Positions 15,446 through 24,206 of a stretch of DNA of 45,220 bases are shown in pieces. A program made the position numbers and the translations under genes. The stretch lies in assembly GCA_949287525.1 (NCBI GenBank), contig CASEGL010000010.1, positions 1-45,220 on the forward strand, given 5' to 3'. Position 1 is the first letter of the stretch, and each line of letters begins with the position of its first letter. This DNA comes from an uncultured Rikenellaceae bacterium (GTDB lineage: Bacteria > Bacteroidota > Bacteroidia > Bacteroidales > Rikenellaceae). Under the pieces are notes generated by a model. That model saw nothing but the letters and a program-made list of their open reading frames with translations. It did no database searches and was not told the DNA's origin.

Positions 15446-16249
15446 ATGAAAAAACTGATCCTCACCCTTCTGGGAGTCATCTCCTGTGCCGCTGCCGCAT
15501 GGGCCGGCAGCAACGTTCCCTCGCAGGCGTCGTCCGCGGCCATCGCGCTGCCGGCACCGTATGCCGCTCCGGCGCGGGCATCCTTCGCCCTGTCGCAGGA
15601 CGACTATGAACAGAGCCGCCGGCTCCAGACCATCTGGAACGACCGCGCCCGCTACTTCAACATCGCCTACGTCTTCCAGTCGCTGACCTTCACCGACCTG
15701 AACAACCTGAAATGGAAGAGCAGCTTCGGCATCGCCCTCTCGTCGGGAAAGACCTACTACCTGCACAAGAAACCGCTGGCAGGCATGATGAAGTTCGGCA
15801 TCGACTGGACGATGTGCGACCTCAACTATGCCAAATACAACGACCCCTCCTGGACGAACCGCACTCCGTCCGACGGCGAGGAGGTCATCGACCTTGCCCT
15901 GGGTCTCCACCAGGCCGACATCGCCATGCAGGTGGGTCCTTCGTTCACCATCAATCCGGTGGACCAGCTGAAGATCGGCATCTATTTCCGCTACGCGCCG
16001 ACCTTCTCGATGGTCGTGCTGAACGACGAGCTGGGCTACAACTATGTCTCCTTCTTCAATGCGGGCATCTCGGTCTCCTACCGTTTCATCTCGATCGGTT
16101 TCGAGAACCGCTGGGGCAATGCCTCCTACCGGAACATTTCGTTCAGCGACGTCAATGAGGACGCCGAGAACTTCGGCGACATCTTCAACAGCTTCAACCG
16201 CAAGCTCCGCACCAACTCGATGCGCCTCTACGTCAGCCTGCGCTTCTGA
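15446..16249 (+). CDS. Putative outer-membrane beta-barrel protein
   Basis: The 267-residue protein has a signal peptide (MKKLILTLLGVISCAAAAWAG, cleavage near residue 20). A low-complexity Ala/Pro linker follows, then a body of alternating amphipathic strands such as FGIALSSGKTYYLH, GMMKFGIDWTMCDL, IAMQVGPSFTI, LKIGIYFRYAPTFSM and FNAGISVSYRFISIGFENRWG. It ends MRLYVSLRF, a typical C-terminal aromatic barrel signal for BAM. No known family is recognised. An outer-membrane location is inferred from these features. It has its own -7 box and is followed by a hairpin terminator. Confidence 0.8.
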   Translation: MKKLILTLLGVISCAAAAWAGSNVPSQASSAAIALPAPYAAPARASFALSQDDYEQSRRLQTIWNDRARYFNIAYVFQSLTFTDLNNLKWKSSFGIALSSGKTYYLHKKPLAGMMKFGIDWTMCDLNYAKYNDPSWTNRTPSDGEEVIDLALGLHQADIAMQVGPSFTINPVDQLKIGIYFRYAPTFSMVVLNDELGYNYVSFFNAGISVSYRFISIGFENRWGNASYRNISFSDVNEDAENFGDIFNSFNRKLRTNSMRLYVSLRF

Positions 16250-16270
16250 CAACCCGCACCCCGGACACAA

Positions 16271-16312
16271 CAGAGGGGAATCACCTGCAAAAGCGTGATT
16301 CCCCTCTGTTTC
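16271..16312. terminator. Terminator between convergent units
   Basis: A perfect 14-base stem (16271-16284 with 16295-16308) has a 10-base loop and is followed by TTTCT on the plus strand. It ends the barrel gene and probably also the long minus-strand suf-nadE gene string. Confidence 0.8.
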
Positions 16313-16344
16313 TATCTTCTCATCCCATCCTCCTGCTCCGGCAT

Positions 16345-16764
16345 CTATTGCGGCAGCGGATAGGCCTCCCGCAACAACTGCTCCAGCTGGACCTCCCCGA
16401 TCGAATCGGCCCAGCGGTTGGCATCGGCCAGATCCTGCAGCAGTTTGTCATAGTATACTTTCGGTATGCCCCGTTCCAGAAACTCCCGTTCCGAAAGCGT
16501 AAATACCAGCCGGCCGTCCTCAACCCGCAGATATTCCGCCACGGTCTGCCGCAACCGGTCGCACAGTTGCTGCTGCTCCGGCGTACGCAACGAATCCGGA
16601 ATCGTATGCACGAGCGGCTCAGGTGCCGGCACGATGTCCGTTCCGACCGCCACGGCATCCGAAGGAGCCGCTCCCAAAACACGATTCCCCCTGCTGCCGC
16701 ATCCGGCAGCAAACGCCGCTACCAGACAGGCGGCTGCAGCAAATTGCCATACGCACCGTTTCAT
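16345..16764 (-). CDS. Small lipoprotein of unknown function
   Basis: Starting at the ATG at 16764, the 139-residue protein has a lipoprotein signal MKRCVWQFAAAACLVAAFAAGC with Cys22 as the lipid site. An upstream in-frame ATG (16818) would overlap nadE and hide this signal. The mature part is mostly helical and charged, with CDRLRQTVAEYLRVEDGRLVFTLSEREFLERGIPKVYYDKLLQDL, and no conserved motif I recognise. It is the last gene in the minus-strand string, 23 bases after nadE. A cell-envelope role is likely from the signal alone. Confidence 0.75.
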   Translation of the reverse strand: MKRCVWQFAAAACLVAAFAAGCGSRGNRVLGAAPSDAVAVGTDIVPAPEPLVHTIPDSLRTPEQQQLCDRLRQTVAEYLRVEDGRLVFTLSEREFLERGIPKVYYDKLLQDLADANRWADSIGEVQLEQLLREAYPLPQ

Positions 16765-16787
16765 GGGTTCCGCACGCCGGGGGAAAA

Positions 16788-17591
16788 CTACTCCCGCACG
16801 GCGTCGGGAATGCGGCACACCGGAATCGGCTCCATCTTGTGGCGGTTGGCCCGATTGCGGCGCCGGAAGATCTCCAGCACCCGCTGCTCCCGCTCCGGAA
16901 GGCTCAGGGGATCGACACCCTCCTCGTCCTGCCGCATGGCGCGCTCCAGTTCGGGATAGGAGGCTCCGATCTGCTGCTCGTCGGTGCGGTCGTCGCCGAA
17001 GAGTCCGTCGGTCGGCGCCGCCGTCAGGATCGACTCCGGCACGCCCAGCCAGCGGCCCAGTTCATAGACCTCCGTCTTGGTCAGGTCGGCGATCGGACTG
17101 ATGTCCACACCGCCGTCGCCGTATTTGGTGAAGAAGCCTACGCCGAAGTCCTCGATCTTGTTGCCCGTACCGGCCACCAGCAGGTTGTTCATGCCGGCAA
17201 AATAGTAGAGCGCCGTCATACGCAGCCGCGAGCGGGCATTGGCTCCGGCCAGATCGACCGTCGCCTGCGACGCACCGGCTCCCACCGTAGGGTCGAAGGC
17301 CGCACGGAACGCCTCGTAGGGAGCCGTCAGATCGGCATGCGCCGCCTCGGCATTGGCAAAGCGGGCCGTCAGCCGGGCCACATGCTCGGCAGCCCGATCG
17401 ACCTGCGACCGGGCCTGGTGGATCGGCAGGGTGACACACAGCGTGCGGCGTCCCGTCATGGCCGCCAGCGACGACACCACGGCCGAGTCGATGCCGCCCG
17501 ATATGCCCACCACGAATCCCGCCGCACCGGTGCCTTTCAGATAGGCATCCATCCATTCGACGATATACTGCGCTACTTTTTCTGCATTCAT
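16788..17591 (-). CDS. nadE: NH3-dependent NAD(+) synthetase
   Basis: NadE makes NAD from nicotinic acid adenine dinucleotide, ATP and ammonia. The protein is 267 residues from the ATG at 17591 (MNAEKVAQYIVEWMDAYL). The open frame extends further upstream but only over the 3' end of the barrel gene. The ATP-pyrophosphatase P-loop SGGIDSA is near residue 30. AGTGNKIEDFGVGFFTKYGDGGVDISPIADLTKTEVY is the highly conserved NAD-synthetase core, and PTDGLFGDDRTDEQQIG follows. It lacks the glutaminase domain, so it should use free ammonia. It lies 32 bases downstream of the barrel gene in the same direction. Confidence 0.95.
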   Translation of the reverse strand: MNAEKVAQYIVEWMDAYLKGTGAAGFVVGISGGIDSAVVSSLAAMTGRRTLCVTLPIHQARSQVDRAAEHVARLTARFANAEAAHADLTAPYEAFRAAFDPTVGAGASQATVDLAGANARSRLRMTALYYFAGMNNLLVAGTGNKIEDFGVGFFTKYGDGGVDISPIADLTKTEVYELGRWLGVPESILTAAPTDGLFGDDRTDEQQIGASYPELERAMRQDEEGVDPLSLPEREQRVLEIFRRRNRANRHKMEPIPVCRIPDAVRE

Positions 17592-17623
17592 TTCGTTACT
17601 CCTTTCTTGATTCTTTTTCCGTC

Positions 17624-19279
17624 TCAGAACGAGAAGGTCGCTCCGGCCAGCACGTTGGCGCCGATGGCACGATAGACCAGATAGCGGTAGTTCGGCTGGT
17701 TGAGCAGGTTGCCGCCCCGCACGAATACGCCGACCTTGCGGGTGGGCTTGAACATCACCTCGGCCCACAGATCGACATAACCGGGTACGGCGACATAGAG
17801 GTTGGTATCCGTCGCCGCATAGCGCTGGCTGCCGTACTCGACGCCGACCTGCACGAAGAGCTTGTCACGCCACTGGTAGCCGACCTCGCCGGTCACCAGC
17901 AGGGGCGCAATGCCCGTACCGATCTGCACGTTGCCCCCTTCGGGCAGGCTGTCGTCCGGACGGGTCCGGAGGTCGTTGTAACGCAGCCCCGCCTCGAACC
18001 AGAAGCCCATCGGCAGGCGCAGTTTCACGTCCGCATCGACATAGAAGATGTCGGTCGGCGTAATGAAGGCATTGAACCACGCATTCTCCATCAGCTTGAA
18101 GTTGAGCAGTTCGGCCAGCGAATAGCCCACCTGCACGTCGTAGGAGAGGATCGAGGCCGTATCGCCGCGGAAACCGCCGCCGAAGGACATGATGCGGGGA
18201 CGCTCCACCAGATCGCCCTGTCCGTAGGGGTTCAGGAGATGCTGACCGCGATAGGAGCCATCGCCCAGTTCGCCGTCGGCCATCAGGTAGGGTACGAACG
18301 CATCGGCCACCTTATAGGAAAAGTCGATGTCGGGCAGCACGAAGAAACGCTGGAACGCCTTGTCGTGCGGCTCGTCATACACGCCGTACTGCGTACCCCG
18401 ATAGCGGTTGTAGTAGAGTTCGAGTCCCGCTCGCAGGCCGAAACGGCCGAACGTGGCCACATAGCGCGGCGCCAGCCCCACATACCAGTCGCTGCTGCTG
18501 ACCGCGGCGTAGAACGGCTGCCACCAGCCGTCGAAAATCACGTCGCCGAGCAACACGCCGTCACCCACGCGGCCGCCCAGATTGACCTCCGCACGGCCGT
18601 AGCCGACATGGAGCTGGGAGATGCCGCCCGACAGCGCCACCCGATAGTTGAACCGCGAGAAGTCGGTGAAATCGTCGCCGTAGCTCAGCCGCACATCGAG
18701 ATCCTGGTTGAAATAGCCCCGCCGGGTATCCGTCAGCCGGAAGGCATCGTAATAGTCCAGGCTCACGTCGGCACGGAAGTCGAGCGACTGCCGCCCGAAG
18801 TCGCGGCCGGCATAGACGCCGATGTCGTTGGTCGTCCACGGCATGAACGACGCCCCCTCCTCCACCGGACGTTCCTGGCGAATCCACTCGCCGTAGTGAT
18901 TGACATGGACGCCGAAGCGGTTGGTGCGGGTCGATTTGTCCACATGGAAGTCGAGCAGGCTCATTCCGGGATAACCGCCGGCCAGCCGCAGGTAGTAGGG
19001 ATAGGGACGGGTATATTCGGCCGTACTGATGCCCACGGGCGCAATCGGTTCGGTACCGAAAACGGTTTTCCACGGCGTGGGGTGGATGGCATAGTCGATG
19101 TCGGGCTTCAGCGTCACCGTATCGTTCATGCGGGGACGGAAGTCGAGCTTGCGCGCCCCCTCCACCTCCGGCACATACTGCCGCGTGACCTCGATCTGCT
19201 GATCGATGGTCGGTTCCTGCGCCCACACGGACGGCACGGCCGCCATCAGGACACAACAAAGGATCGTATATCGTTTCAT
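17624..19279 (-). CDS. Outer-membrane beta-barrel protein, TonB-receptor-like without plug
   Basis: The 551-residue protein starts at the ATG at 19279 with a signal peptide MKRYTILCCVLMAAVPSVWAQ. An ATG 36 bases upstream is also possible. A short N-terminal segment reads QIEVTRQYVPEVEGARKLDFRP...DTVTLKPDIDYAI. The rest is a chain of amphipathic strands, e.g. RLAGGYPGMSLLDFHV, NRFGVHVNHYGEW, YKVADAFVPYLMADGEL, FGLRAGLELYYNRY, FWFEAGLRYNDLRT and VGVFVRGGNLLNQPNYRY, ending VLAGATFSF. The late part (NLLNQPNY, aromatic end) resembles TonB-dependent receptor barrels, but there is no plug domain or TonB box. It directly follows a 1000-residue TPR protein, with which it probably works. Confidence 0.8.
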   Translation of the reverse strand: MKRYTILCCVLMAAVPSVWAQEPTIDQQIEVTRQYVPEVEGARKLDFRPRMNDTVTLKPDIDYAIHPTPWKTVFGTEPIAPVGISTAEYTRPYPYYLRLAGGYPGMSLLDFHVDKSTRTNRFGVHVNHYGEWIRQERPVEEGASFMPWTTNDIGVYAGRDFGRQSLDFRADVSLDYYDAFRLTDTRRGYFNQDLDVRLSYGDDFTDFSRFNYRVALSGGISQLHVGYGRAEVNLGGRVGDGVLLGDVIFDGWWQPFYAAVSSSDWYVGLAPRYVATFGRFGLRAGLELYYNRYRGTQYGVYDEPHDKAFQRFFVLPDIDFSYKVADAFVPYLMADGELGDGSYRGQHLLNPYGQGDLVERPRIMSFGGGFRGDTASILSYDVQVGYSLAELLNFKLMENAWFNAFITPTDIFYVDADVKLRLPMGFWFEAGLRYNDLRTRPDDSLPEGGNVQIGTGIAPLLVTGEVGYQWRDKLFVQVGVEYGSQRYAATDTNLYVAVPGYVDLWAEVMFKPTRKVGVFVRGGNLLNQPNYRYLVYRAIGANVLAGATFSF

Positions 19280-19331
19280 CGTTCCGGCGATATTTATGGA
19301 TTCATTCCTTTTCATAGCACATTCTCCGCAT

Positions 19332-22300
19332 TTACTTCAGCGCGGCAATCCGTTCGCGCGCCTCTTTCACCACGCCGTCCGTCTGATTGGGATAGCCGTC
19401 CACAATGCTCTGGTAGGTGGCGCGCGCCTGGAACGTATCGCCCCGTTCGGCATAGATGTCGCCCAGGATCAGGAACGACCGGCCGAGCCAGTAGGCATAC
19501 GGCGTATTCTTGTCGGCAAACGCATAGACCAGGGTCTCCACGCGCTGGTTGTCGCCCCGACGGCGTGCCGCCTCAATCACCCGATAGGCACTCTCCGCAC
19601 CTTCGGCCGTCGAGACGTCGTCGCTGATCTGTGCATAAAGCGGCAGCGCCTCCTCGGCATGACCGGTGCGGCGCAGCACGTCGGCCTTGGCATAGACGGC
19701 CTGCCGTTTCACCCGTTCGTCGGCCGCCTGGGCGAGTACCTTCTCGGCAGCGGCCAGCACGGTCGCGTCGTCCTTCTTCGCCGCCCGCACGGCCTTCAGG
19801 TAGCCGCCCAGCGCCGCGTCGCGTTTGGCCGGCGCTGTGGACAGACCGGCCAGCCGCAGATAGGCATCGGCCGCATCGTCATACGATCCCGTTTCCATGC
19901 CCAGCGACGAGAGCCGCTCCAGACCGCGCTCCGTGAAGTCGTTGGCACGCATGGCCGCCAGCCGGCGGTAGTATTTCATGGCCCGCTCGCGGTTGCCCGC
20001 CGCCACGGCATTCTCACCGGCAAAGAAGAGGGCGTCGCAGAAATGGGCCCCCTTCGGATAACCGGTCATGTAGTTGTCCAGCGCATAGGAGGCGCGCTCC
20101 GTGTCGCCCGACAGATAGACGCGCTGGGCGGCGACGAATGCCAGCGAATCGCGCTGCACCTCGCCCAGATCGGTCTCCACGCCCACGCTCTCGGCATAGG
20201 CGAAGTAGGTGTCCACATCGTTGCGCTCGACATAGATCGTCCGGATGCCGTTCATGGCGTTGCGGGCGGCGTCGGATCCCTTCTCGCGCGTCATCACCTG
20301 CTTGTAGTATTCGAGCGCCTTCGCATCGTTGCCGAGGTTCTGGTAGGCCAGACCCAGTTCGTTCAGCGCGGCGGCATAGCGGGGCGAAGAGGGATAGGTC
20401 GCAGCGAACTGCTCCAGCACGCCCGCCGCCTTGTCATACTGCTGGCGCCCCATGTAGGTGCGTCCCAGCTCGAAGGTCGCCTCGGCCACATAGGGGCCCT
20501 CGCCCTTGCGCACGATCTCCTGCAGGCTCTCGATCTTGCGTTCGGGACGCTGCACCATGCCGAGCATCAGCGCCCGCTGGTAGGCCGAGTAGTAGCGCTC
20601 GTCGGTACCCATGGCCGCCGCCTTGTCGTAGAACTCGATGGCCCGCCAGAACGACCGGCCGCTGTAGGCGATGTCGCCCAGCCGGTTGTAGGCGTCGGCC
20701 GCATAGCTGTCCTTCGTGCGGTTGTCGATCAGGAAGTCGTCGAACCACTTGCGGGCATTCTCCCAGTCCTTGCGGTTGAAATAGACATAGCCCAGGTTGT
20801 AGCGCGCCATCCGGTTTTCCGGCTCGTTGCGGGGCGACAGCCGCACATAGGCGGCATAGCGCACGGCGGCATCCTCCAGTTCGTTCTCGCGGTAGCTGAT
20901 CTCGCCGAGCCAGAAGCCCGCCAGGGCGGTATATTTGGCATTGAATCGGTTGGCCAGCGACTGGTCGAGCAGCCGGCGCGCCATCACGTAGTCCCCCTCG
21001 TTGAAATACTCCAGTCCGCGGAAGTAGGTGATCTTCTGCAGGGCGGCCTTCAGGTTGTTGTCCGGATCAGGCACCTGCATGATCGCCTGATAGGCCGCAT
21101 CGTAGTTGCGGGAATTGTAGTAGGCCGCCGCCAGATACTCCTTCACCTGCGGCACGTGGGACGACTGCGGGTAGCGGTCGAGGTAGCGGTTCAGCACGTT
21201 GATCGCCTCGTTGAAATAGCCGCCCCCCAGTTCGTACTGCAGCTTGCCGTAGTTGAACAGGGCATCCTCGGCGATCGACTCCTCGTAGCCCTCGCCCTCG
21301 GTGGCGGCAATGGCAAACGACTGCATGGCCTGCTGCTTGCGCCCCGTGCGCAGGTAGCAGTCGGCCAGGTGGTAGCTGGCGTTCTGCGACAGTTTGTCGT
21401 CCGGACCGGCCACCTGCGACAGGTAGCGCTCCGTATCGCCGTATTCGCCGATCATGTAGGAGGAGAAACCCAGCATGTAGAGTTCCTCGCGCCCCTGGCG
21501 GCCGCCCAGTTCGGCATAGCGCTGCAGGTACTGGATCGCCTCGCGCCAGCCGCCCGTCTGGAACCAGCTCTCGCCGATGATGCGGGTCAGCTCGCGCTGC
21601 CGGTCGCCGGCCGCCATGCGCAGCACGGCACCGCCGTTCTCACGCACATAGTGGTAGTTGCCCTCGTTGAACTCGATCTGCAGCAGATAGAAGGGCAGCA
21701 CGTTGCGGTAGGCCGGATCGTCGGCGATCACCGTGAAGGCCTGCTTCGCCCCGGCATAGTCGCCGCGCCGGTAGGCCATGTAGCCGATCAGGTACTGGGC
21801 GTGCGGGTAGTAGGGGCTGGTGAAGGCCACCTGCTCCAGTTCGCGCTGCGCCTCCTCGGAGAGCCGCTCGCAGAAGCAGGCATAGCCGAGTTTGAACCGG
21901 TACTCGTTCTGCTCGTCGGCGGTGAGCTGACCGATCCGCACCGCATCGTACTGGGCAATGGCCTCCCGATACTTCTCCTGACCGAAATAGAGGTTGCCCA
22001 ATTCAAAATGCGCCGCATTGCTGCCGGCAGCGGCCGCATGGCGGTCGAGGTAGTTTTCCAGCAGCGCCTGCGCCTCCCTGCGCTCCGCACGGGCGGCACA
22101 CAGGGCGATCAGGCGGTCCAACTGTTCGGTTTCGGCGGCATCGGCGTCGATCCAGTCGCGCTGCACGCGCCGCAGCTCCTGGTAGGCTGCGCCGTATTTC
22201 TCCATCCGGTACAGGCTCTCGGCCCGATCGAGGCGCTGTTCCACACGCACCGGCTGCTGGGCCGGCATCTCCGCCCCCGTCCACGCGGTCAGCACGGCCG

Positions 22301-22334
22301 CCAGACACAGGATCCGTATTTTCCGTCCGTTCAT
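19332..22334 (-). CDS. Large periplasmic tetratricopeptide-repeat protein
   Basis: The 1000-residue protein has a signal peptide (about 26 residues, ending EMPAQ) and then TPR units over nearly its whole length. Examples are AAHFELGNLYFGQEKYREAIAQYDAV, YNLGYVYFNRKDWENARKWFDDFL, AYNRLGDIAYSGRSFWRAIEFYDKA and ALNELGLAYQNLGNDAKALEYYKQVM. Spacing of about 34-37 residues fits TPR/Sel1-type solenoids, and parts resemble BamD/YbgF-type (outer-membrane assembly) repeats. It sits between the MauE/DoxX-like membrane protein and the barrel protein, 52 bases before the latter. A periplasmic scaffold that contacts the barrel is a reasonable guess; there is no enzyme motif. Confidence 0.85.
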   Translation of the reverse strand: MNGRKIRILCLAAVLTAWTGAEMPAQQPVRVEQRLDRAESLYRMEKYGAAYQELRRVQRDWIDADAAETEQLDRLIALCAARAERREAQALLENYLDRHAAAAGSNAAHFELGNLYFGQEKYREAIAQYDAVRIGQLTADEQNEYRFKLGYACFCERLSEEAQRELEQVAFTSPYYPHAQYLIGYMAYRRGDYAGAKQAFTVIADDPAYRNVLPFYLLQIEFNEGNYHYVRENGGAVLRMAAGDRQRELTRIIGESWFQTGGWREAIQYLQRYAELGGRQGREELYMLGFSSYMIGEYGDTERYLSQVAGPDDKLSQNASYHLADCYLRTGRKQQAMQSFAIAATEGEGYEESIAEDALFNYGKLQYELGGGYFNEAINVLNRYLDRYPQSSHVPQVKEYLAAAYYNSRNYDAAYQAIMQVPDPDNNLKAALQKITYFRGLEYFNEGDYVMARRLLDQSLANRFNAKYTALAGFWLGEISYRENELEDAAVRYAAYVRLSPRNEPENRMARYNLGYVYFNRKDWENARKWFDDFLIDNRTKDSYAADAYNRLGDIAYSGRSFWRAIEFYDKAAAMGTDERYYSAYQRALMLGMVQRPERKIESLQEIVRKGEGPYVAEATFELGRTYMGRQQYDKAAGVLEQFAATYPSSPRYAAALNELGLAYQNLGNDAKALEYYKQVMTREKGSDAARNAMNGIRTIYVERNDVDTYFAYAESVGVETDLGEVQRDSLAFVAAQRVYLSGDTERASYALDNYMTGYPKGAHFCDALFFAGENAVAAGNRERAMKYYRRLAAMRANDFTERGLERLSSLGMETGSYDDAADAYLRLAGLSTAPAKRDAALGGYLKAVRAAKKDDATVLAAAEKVLAQAADERVKRQAVYAKADVLRRTGHAEEALPLYAQISDDVSTAEGAESAYRVIEAARRRGDNQRVETLVYAFADKNTPYAYWLGRSFLILGDIYAERGDTFQARATYQSIVDGYPNQTDGVVKEARERIAALK

Positions 22335-22342
22335 AACTTTTT

Positions 22343-23461
22343 CTATCTGTTGTCTGATTGTTTATTCATCCATTTGTCCAGACGGGCGCACGACCGCTTG
22401 GCCGTCACCACCCCGTCCGTAATCCGCACCACGCCGCCGTCCGCACGCAGCAGCTCGGCCATCGTCGCCCGCTCCATGCCGCAGGGTTCCTCCCCGCCGA
22501 ACGGTTCGAGGGGCTGCTGCCCCTCCTCAACGCCGAAGACCCACACCACGCGGGCCTCTTCTCCGATGCGCGCCGCAAACCGCTCCATCGCCTCGCGGCA
22601 GGCATCCTTCCACCGGCCGCGGTCGCGCACGAGCATCAGGTAGGTGTCCCCCTCGGCAAAGACCACTTCGTCCGCCCGGTCGAATCCGTTGCGCCACAGG
22701 GCAAAGTCATGCTTCTTCGCCCGTTCGGGCAGGCTGTCGTAGGGCGACCGCGTGGTCACATAGCGCCACCGCGCAGTGTCGTACCAGGTCGTGTCGGTGA
22801 GGGCAAACTCCCGTTCGCCGCCGTTCCGCAGATCCTCGTACACGAGCGTCATCGCGCGCCCCATGCAGCTGGAGCAGAGTACGTCGCGCCGCAGGTCGGT
22901 GCCGACGGCATAGAGGCCGCTCTCCACGGGCGGCAGGCTGCGCCAGCTGTAGCCGATCACTCCGCCCGTACAGAGGGCGAAAACGGCCGTAAGCACGCCC
23001 TCGCGCAGGGTGAACGGCCGGCAGGCCTCCCCGCGCCAGGTCCGCCACACGACGAGGGTCGCCGCCAGCAGCACGATGTTTTTGGCAAAGGTGGTCCAGT
23101 TGTCTATTTTCAGCGCGCTGCCGAAACAGCCGCAGTCGTCGAGCGGGTTCCACACAGCAATCCCCAGCGTCAGCAGCGTGAAGAAACTCATCAGCACCAG
23201 CATCAGCAGCGCCGTCAGCTTCATCCGCACCCGGAACAGCAGCATGAAGCCGAGGGTCGTCTCCGCCACGCACTGCGCCACGGCGATCACGCCCCCCCAG
23301 CCGGTCAGCGCCTCCAGCCCGAAGGCCGTCAGGTACTCCTGGGTCTTGAGCGCCGTCCCCCACGGGTCGATGCTCTTGGCCAGCCCCGAAAAGACGAAGA
23401 CCGCACCCACTACGATGCGGCACACTTGCGGAAGCCATCCGTATCTCTTTTCTCCGGTCAT
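22343..23461 (-). CDS. DoxX/MauE-like membrane protein (BT_3928-type)
   Basis: The 372-residue protein has an N-terminal DoxX/MauE-like membrane domain with about four or five helices: VCRIVVGAVFVFSGLAKSI, GVIAVAQCVAETTLGFMLLF, LTALLMLVLMSFFTLLTLGIAVW, IVLLAATLVVW and a later GVLTAVFALCTGGVIGYSW. The NPLDDCGCFGSA motif between helices is characteristic of MauE-like proteins, which are linked to thiol chemistry. The soluble C-terminal half carries another Cys pair (CSSCMGRAM) in a region that reads like a degenerate thioredoxin-like or partner domain. It resembles a conserved Bacteroidota family named after Bacteroides BT_3928. The gene lies 18 bases after tmk and 8 bases before the TPR gene. 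A redox role is inferred. Confidence 0.8.
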   Translation of the reverse strand: MTGEKRYGWLPQVCRIVVGAVFVFSGLAKSIDPWGTALKTQEYLTAFGLEALTGWGGVIAVAQCVAETTLGFMLLFRVRMKLTALLMLVLMSFFTLLTLGIAVWNPLDDCGCFGSALKIDNWTTFAKNIVLLAATLVVWRTWRGEACRPFTLREGVLTAVFALCTGGVIGYSWRSLPPVESGLYAVGTDLRRDVLCSSCMGRAMTLVYEDLRNGGEREFALTDTTWYDTARWRYVTTRSPYDSLPERAKKHDFALWRNGFDRADEVVFAEGDTYLMLVRDRGRWKDACREAMERFAARIGEEARVVWVFGVEEGQQPLEPFGGEEPCGMERATMAELLRADGGVVRITDGVVTAKRSCARLDKWMNKQSDNR

Positions 23462-23479
23462 CTTCTCCCTCCCTTTCCG

Positions 23480-24163
23480 TTACTCCAGCAGGCCGTCCAG
23501 CGCCCTCCGGATCCGGTCGAACACCTCCTCCGGCGGAGCCATCTCCCCTTCCGGCGTCGCACAGTCGATCGTGCGGGGCGCACCCTCCTCGCCGGCCATG
23601 CGCAGGTAGATCTCCCGCACCCGCCGCTGGAAGTCGAGCGAAGCCTCGTGAATATCCGCCCCGCCGTTGAGGTAGGCACGGTCGTCGCCGCTGCGCTGCG
23701 CCCGCAGGCTGCGCTCGGTGAAGGCGAAGGGAACGTCCAGGAAGAGGGCGGCATCGGGACGCGGCACCCCGTTGTGGCCGTACTCCAGCTCCAGGATCCA
23801 ACGCTTCAGCGCATCCTGCCGCGTGCGATCCGACAGTTTGGCACACTGGTAGGCGACATTGGAGGGGACATAGCGGTCCAGCAGCACGAACTTGCCCTGC
23901 GCCAGCCACCCGCGCAGCATCGGCGCGGCATCGGCGCGGTCACCGGCAAAGAGCAGCGCCACCACATAGGGATCGACCGCCTCCATCGCCCCCATCTCGC
24001 CGCGCAGGAAACGGGCGATCAGCTCGCCGTACACCGGTGCGTCGAAACGCGGAAAGTGGAGATGCACGCACTCCTTCCCGCGCGCCGTCAGATGGTTCCT
24101 CAACAGCTCCATCTGGGTCGATTTGCCCGCTCCGTCCAGCCCTTCGATTACGATCAGCGGCAT
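23480..24163 (-). CDS. tmk: Thymidylate kinase
   Basis: Tmk phosphorylates dTMP to dTDP with ATP, a step needed for DNA synthesis. The 227-residue protein has the P-loop IEGLDGAGKST (6-16), the dTMP-binding RFDAPVYG segment, LLDRYVPSNVAYQCAKL, containing the conserved DRYxxSxxAYQ signature, and the lid region with LDVPFAFTERSLRAQRSGDD. It is slightly longer than the usual 205-215 residues. It lies 43 bases downstream of sufS in the same direction, inside the suf-nadE gene string. Confidence 0.95.
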   Translation of the reverse strand: MPLIVIEGLDGAGKSTQMELLRNHLTARGKECVHLHFPRFDAPVYGELIARFLRGEMGAMEAVDPYVVALLFAGDRADAAPMLRGWLAQGKFVLLDRYVPSNVAYQCAKLSDRTRQDALKRWILELEYGHNGVPRPDAALFLDVPFAFTERSLRAQRSGDDRAYLNGGADIHEASLDFQRRVREIYLRMAGEEGAPRTIDCATPEGEMAPPEEVFDRIRRALDGLLE

Positions 24164-24206
24164 GATGGTTCTATTTATTATGGTCTCTTTTCACTTTTCC
24201 GTCCGG

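Noticed and set aside
19206..22643. 1145-codon open frame on the plus strand
   Set aside because: It is antisense to the barrel, TPR and MauE/DoxX-like genes, with repetitive His/Arg/Leu-rich content. It is a shadow caused by codon bias.
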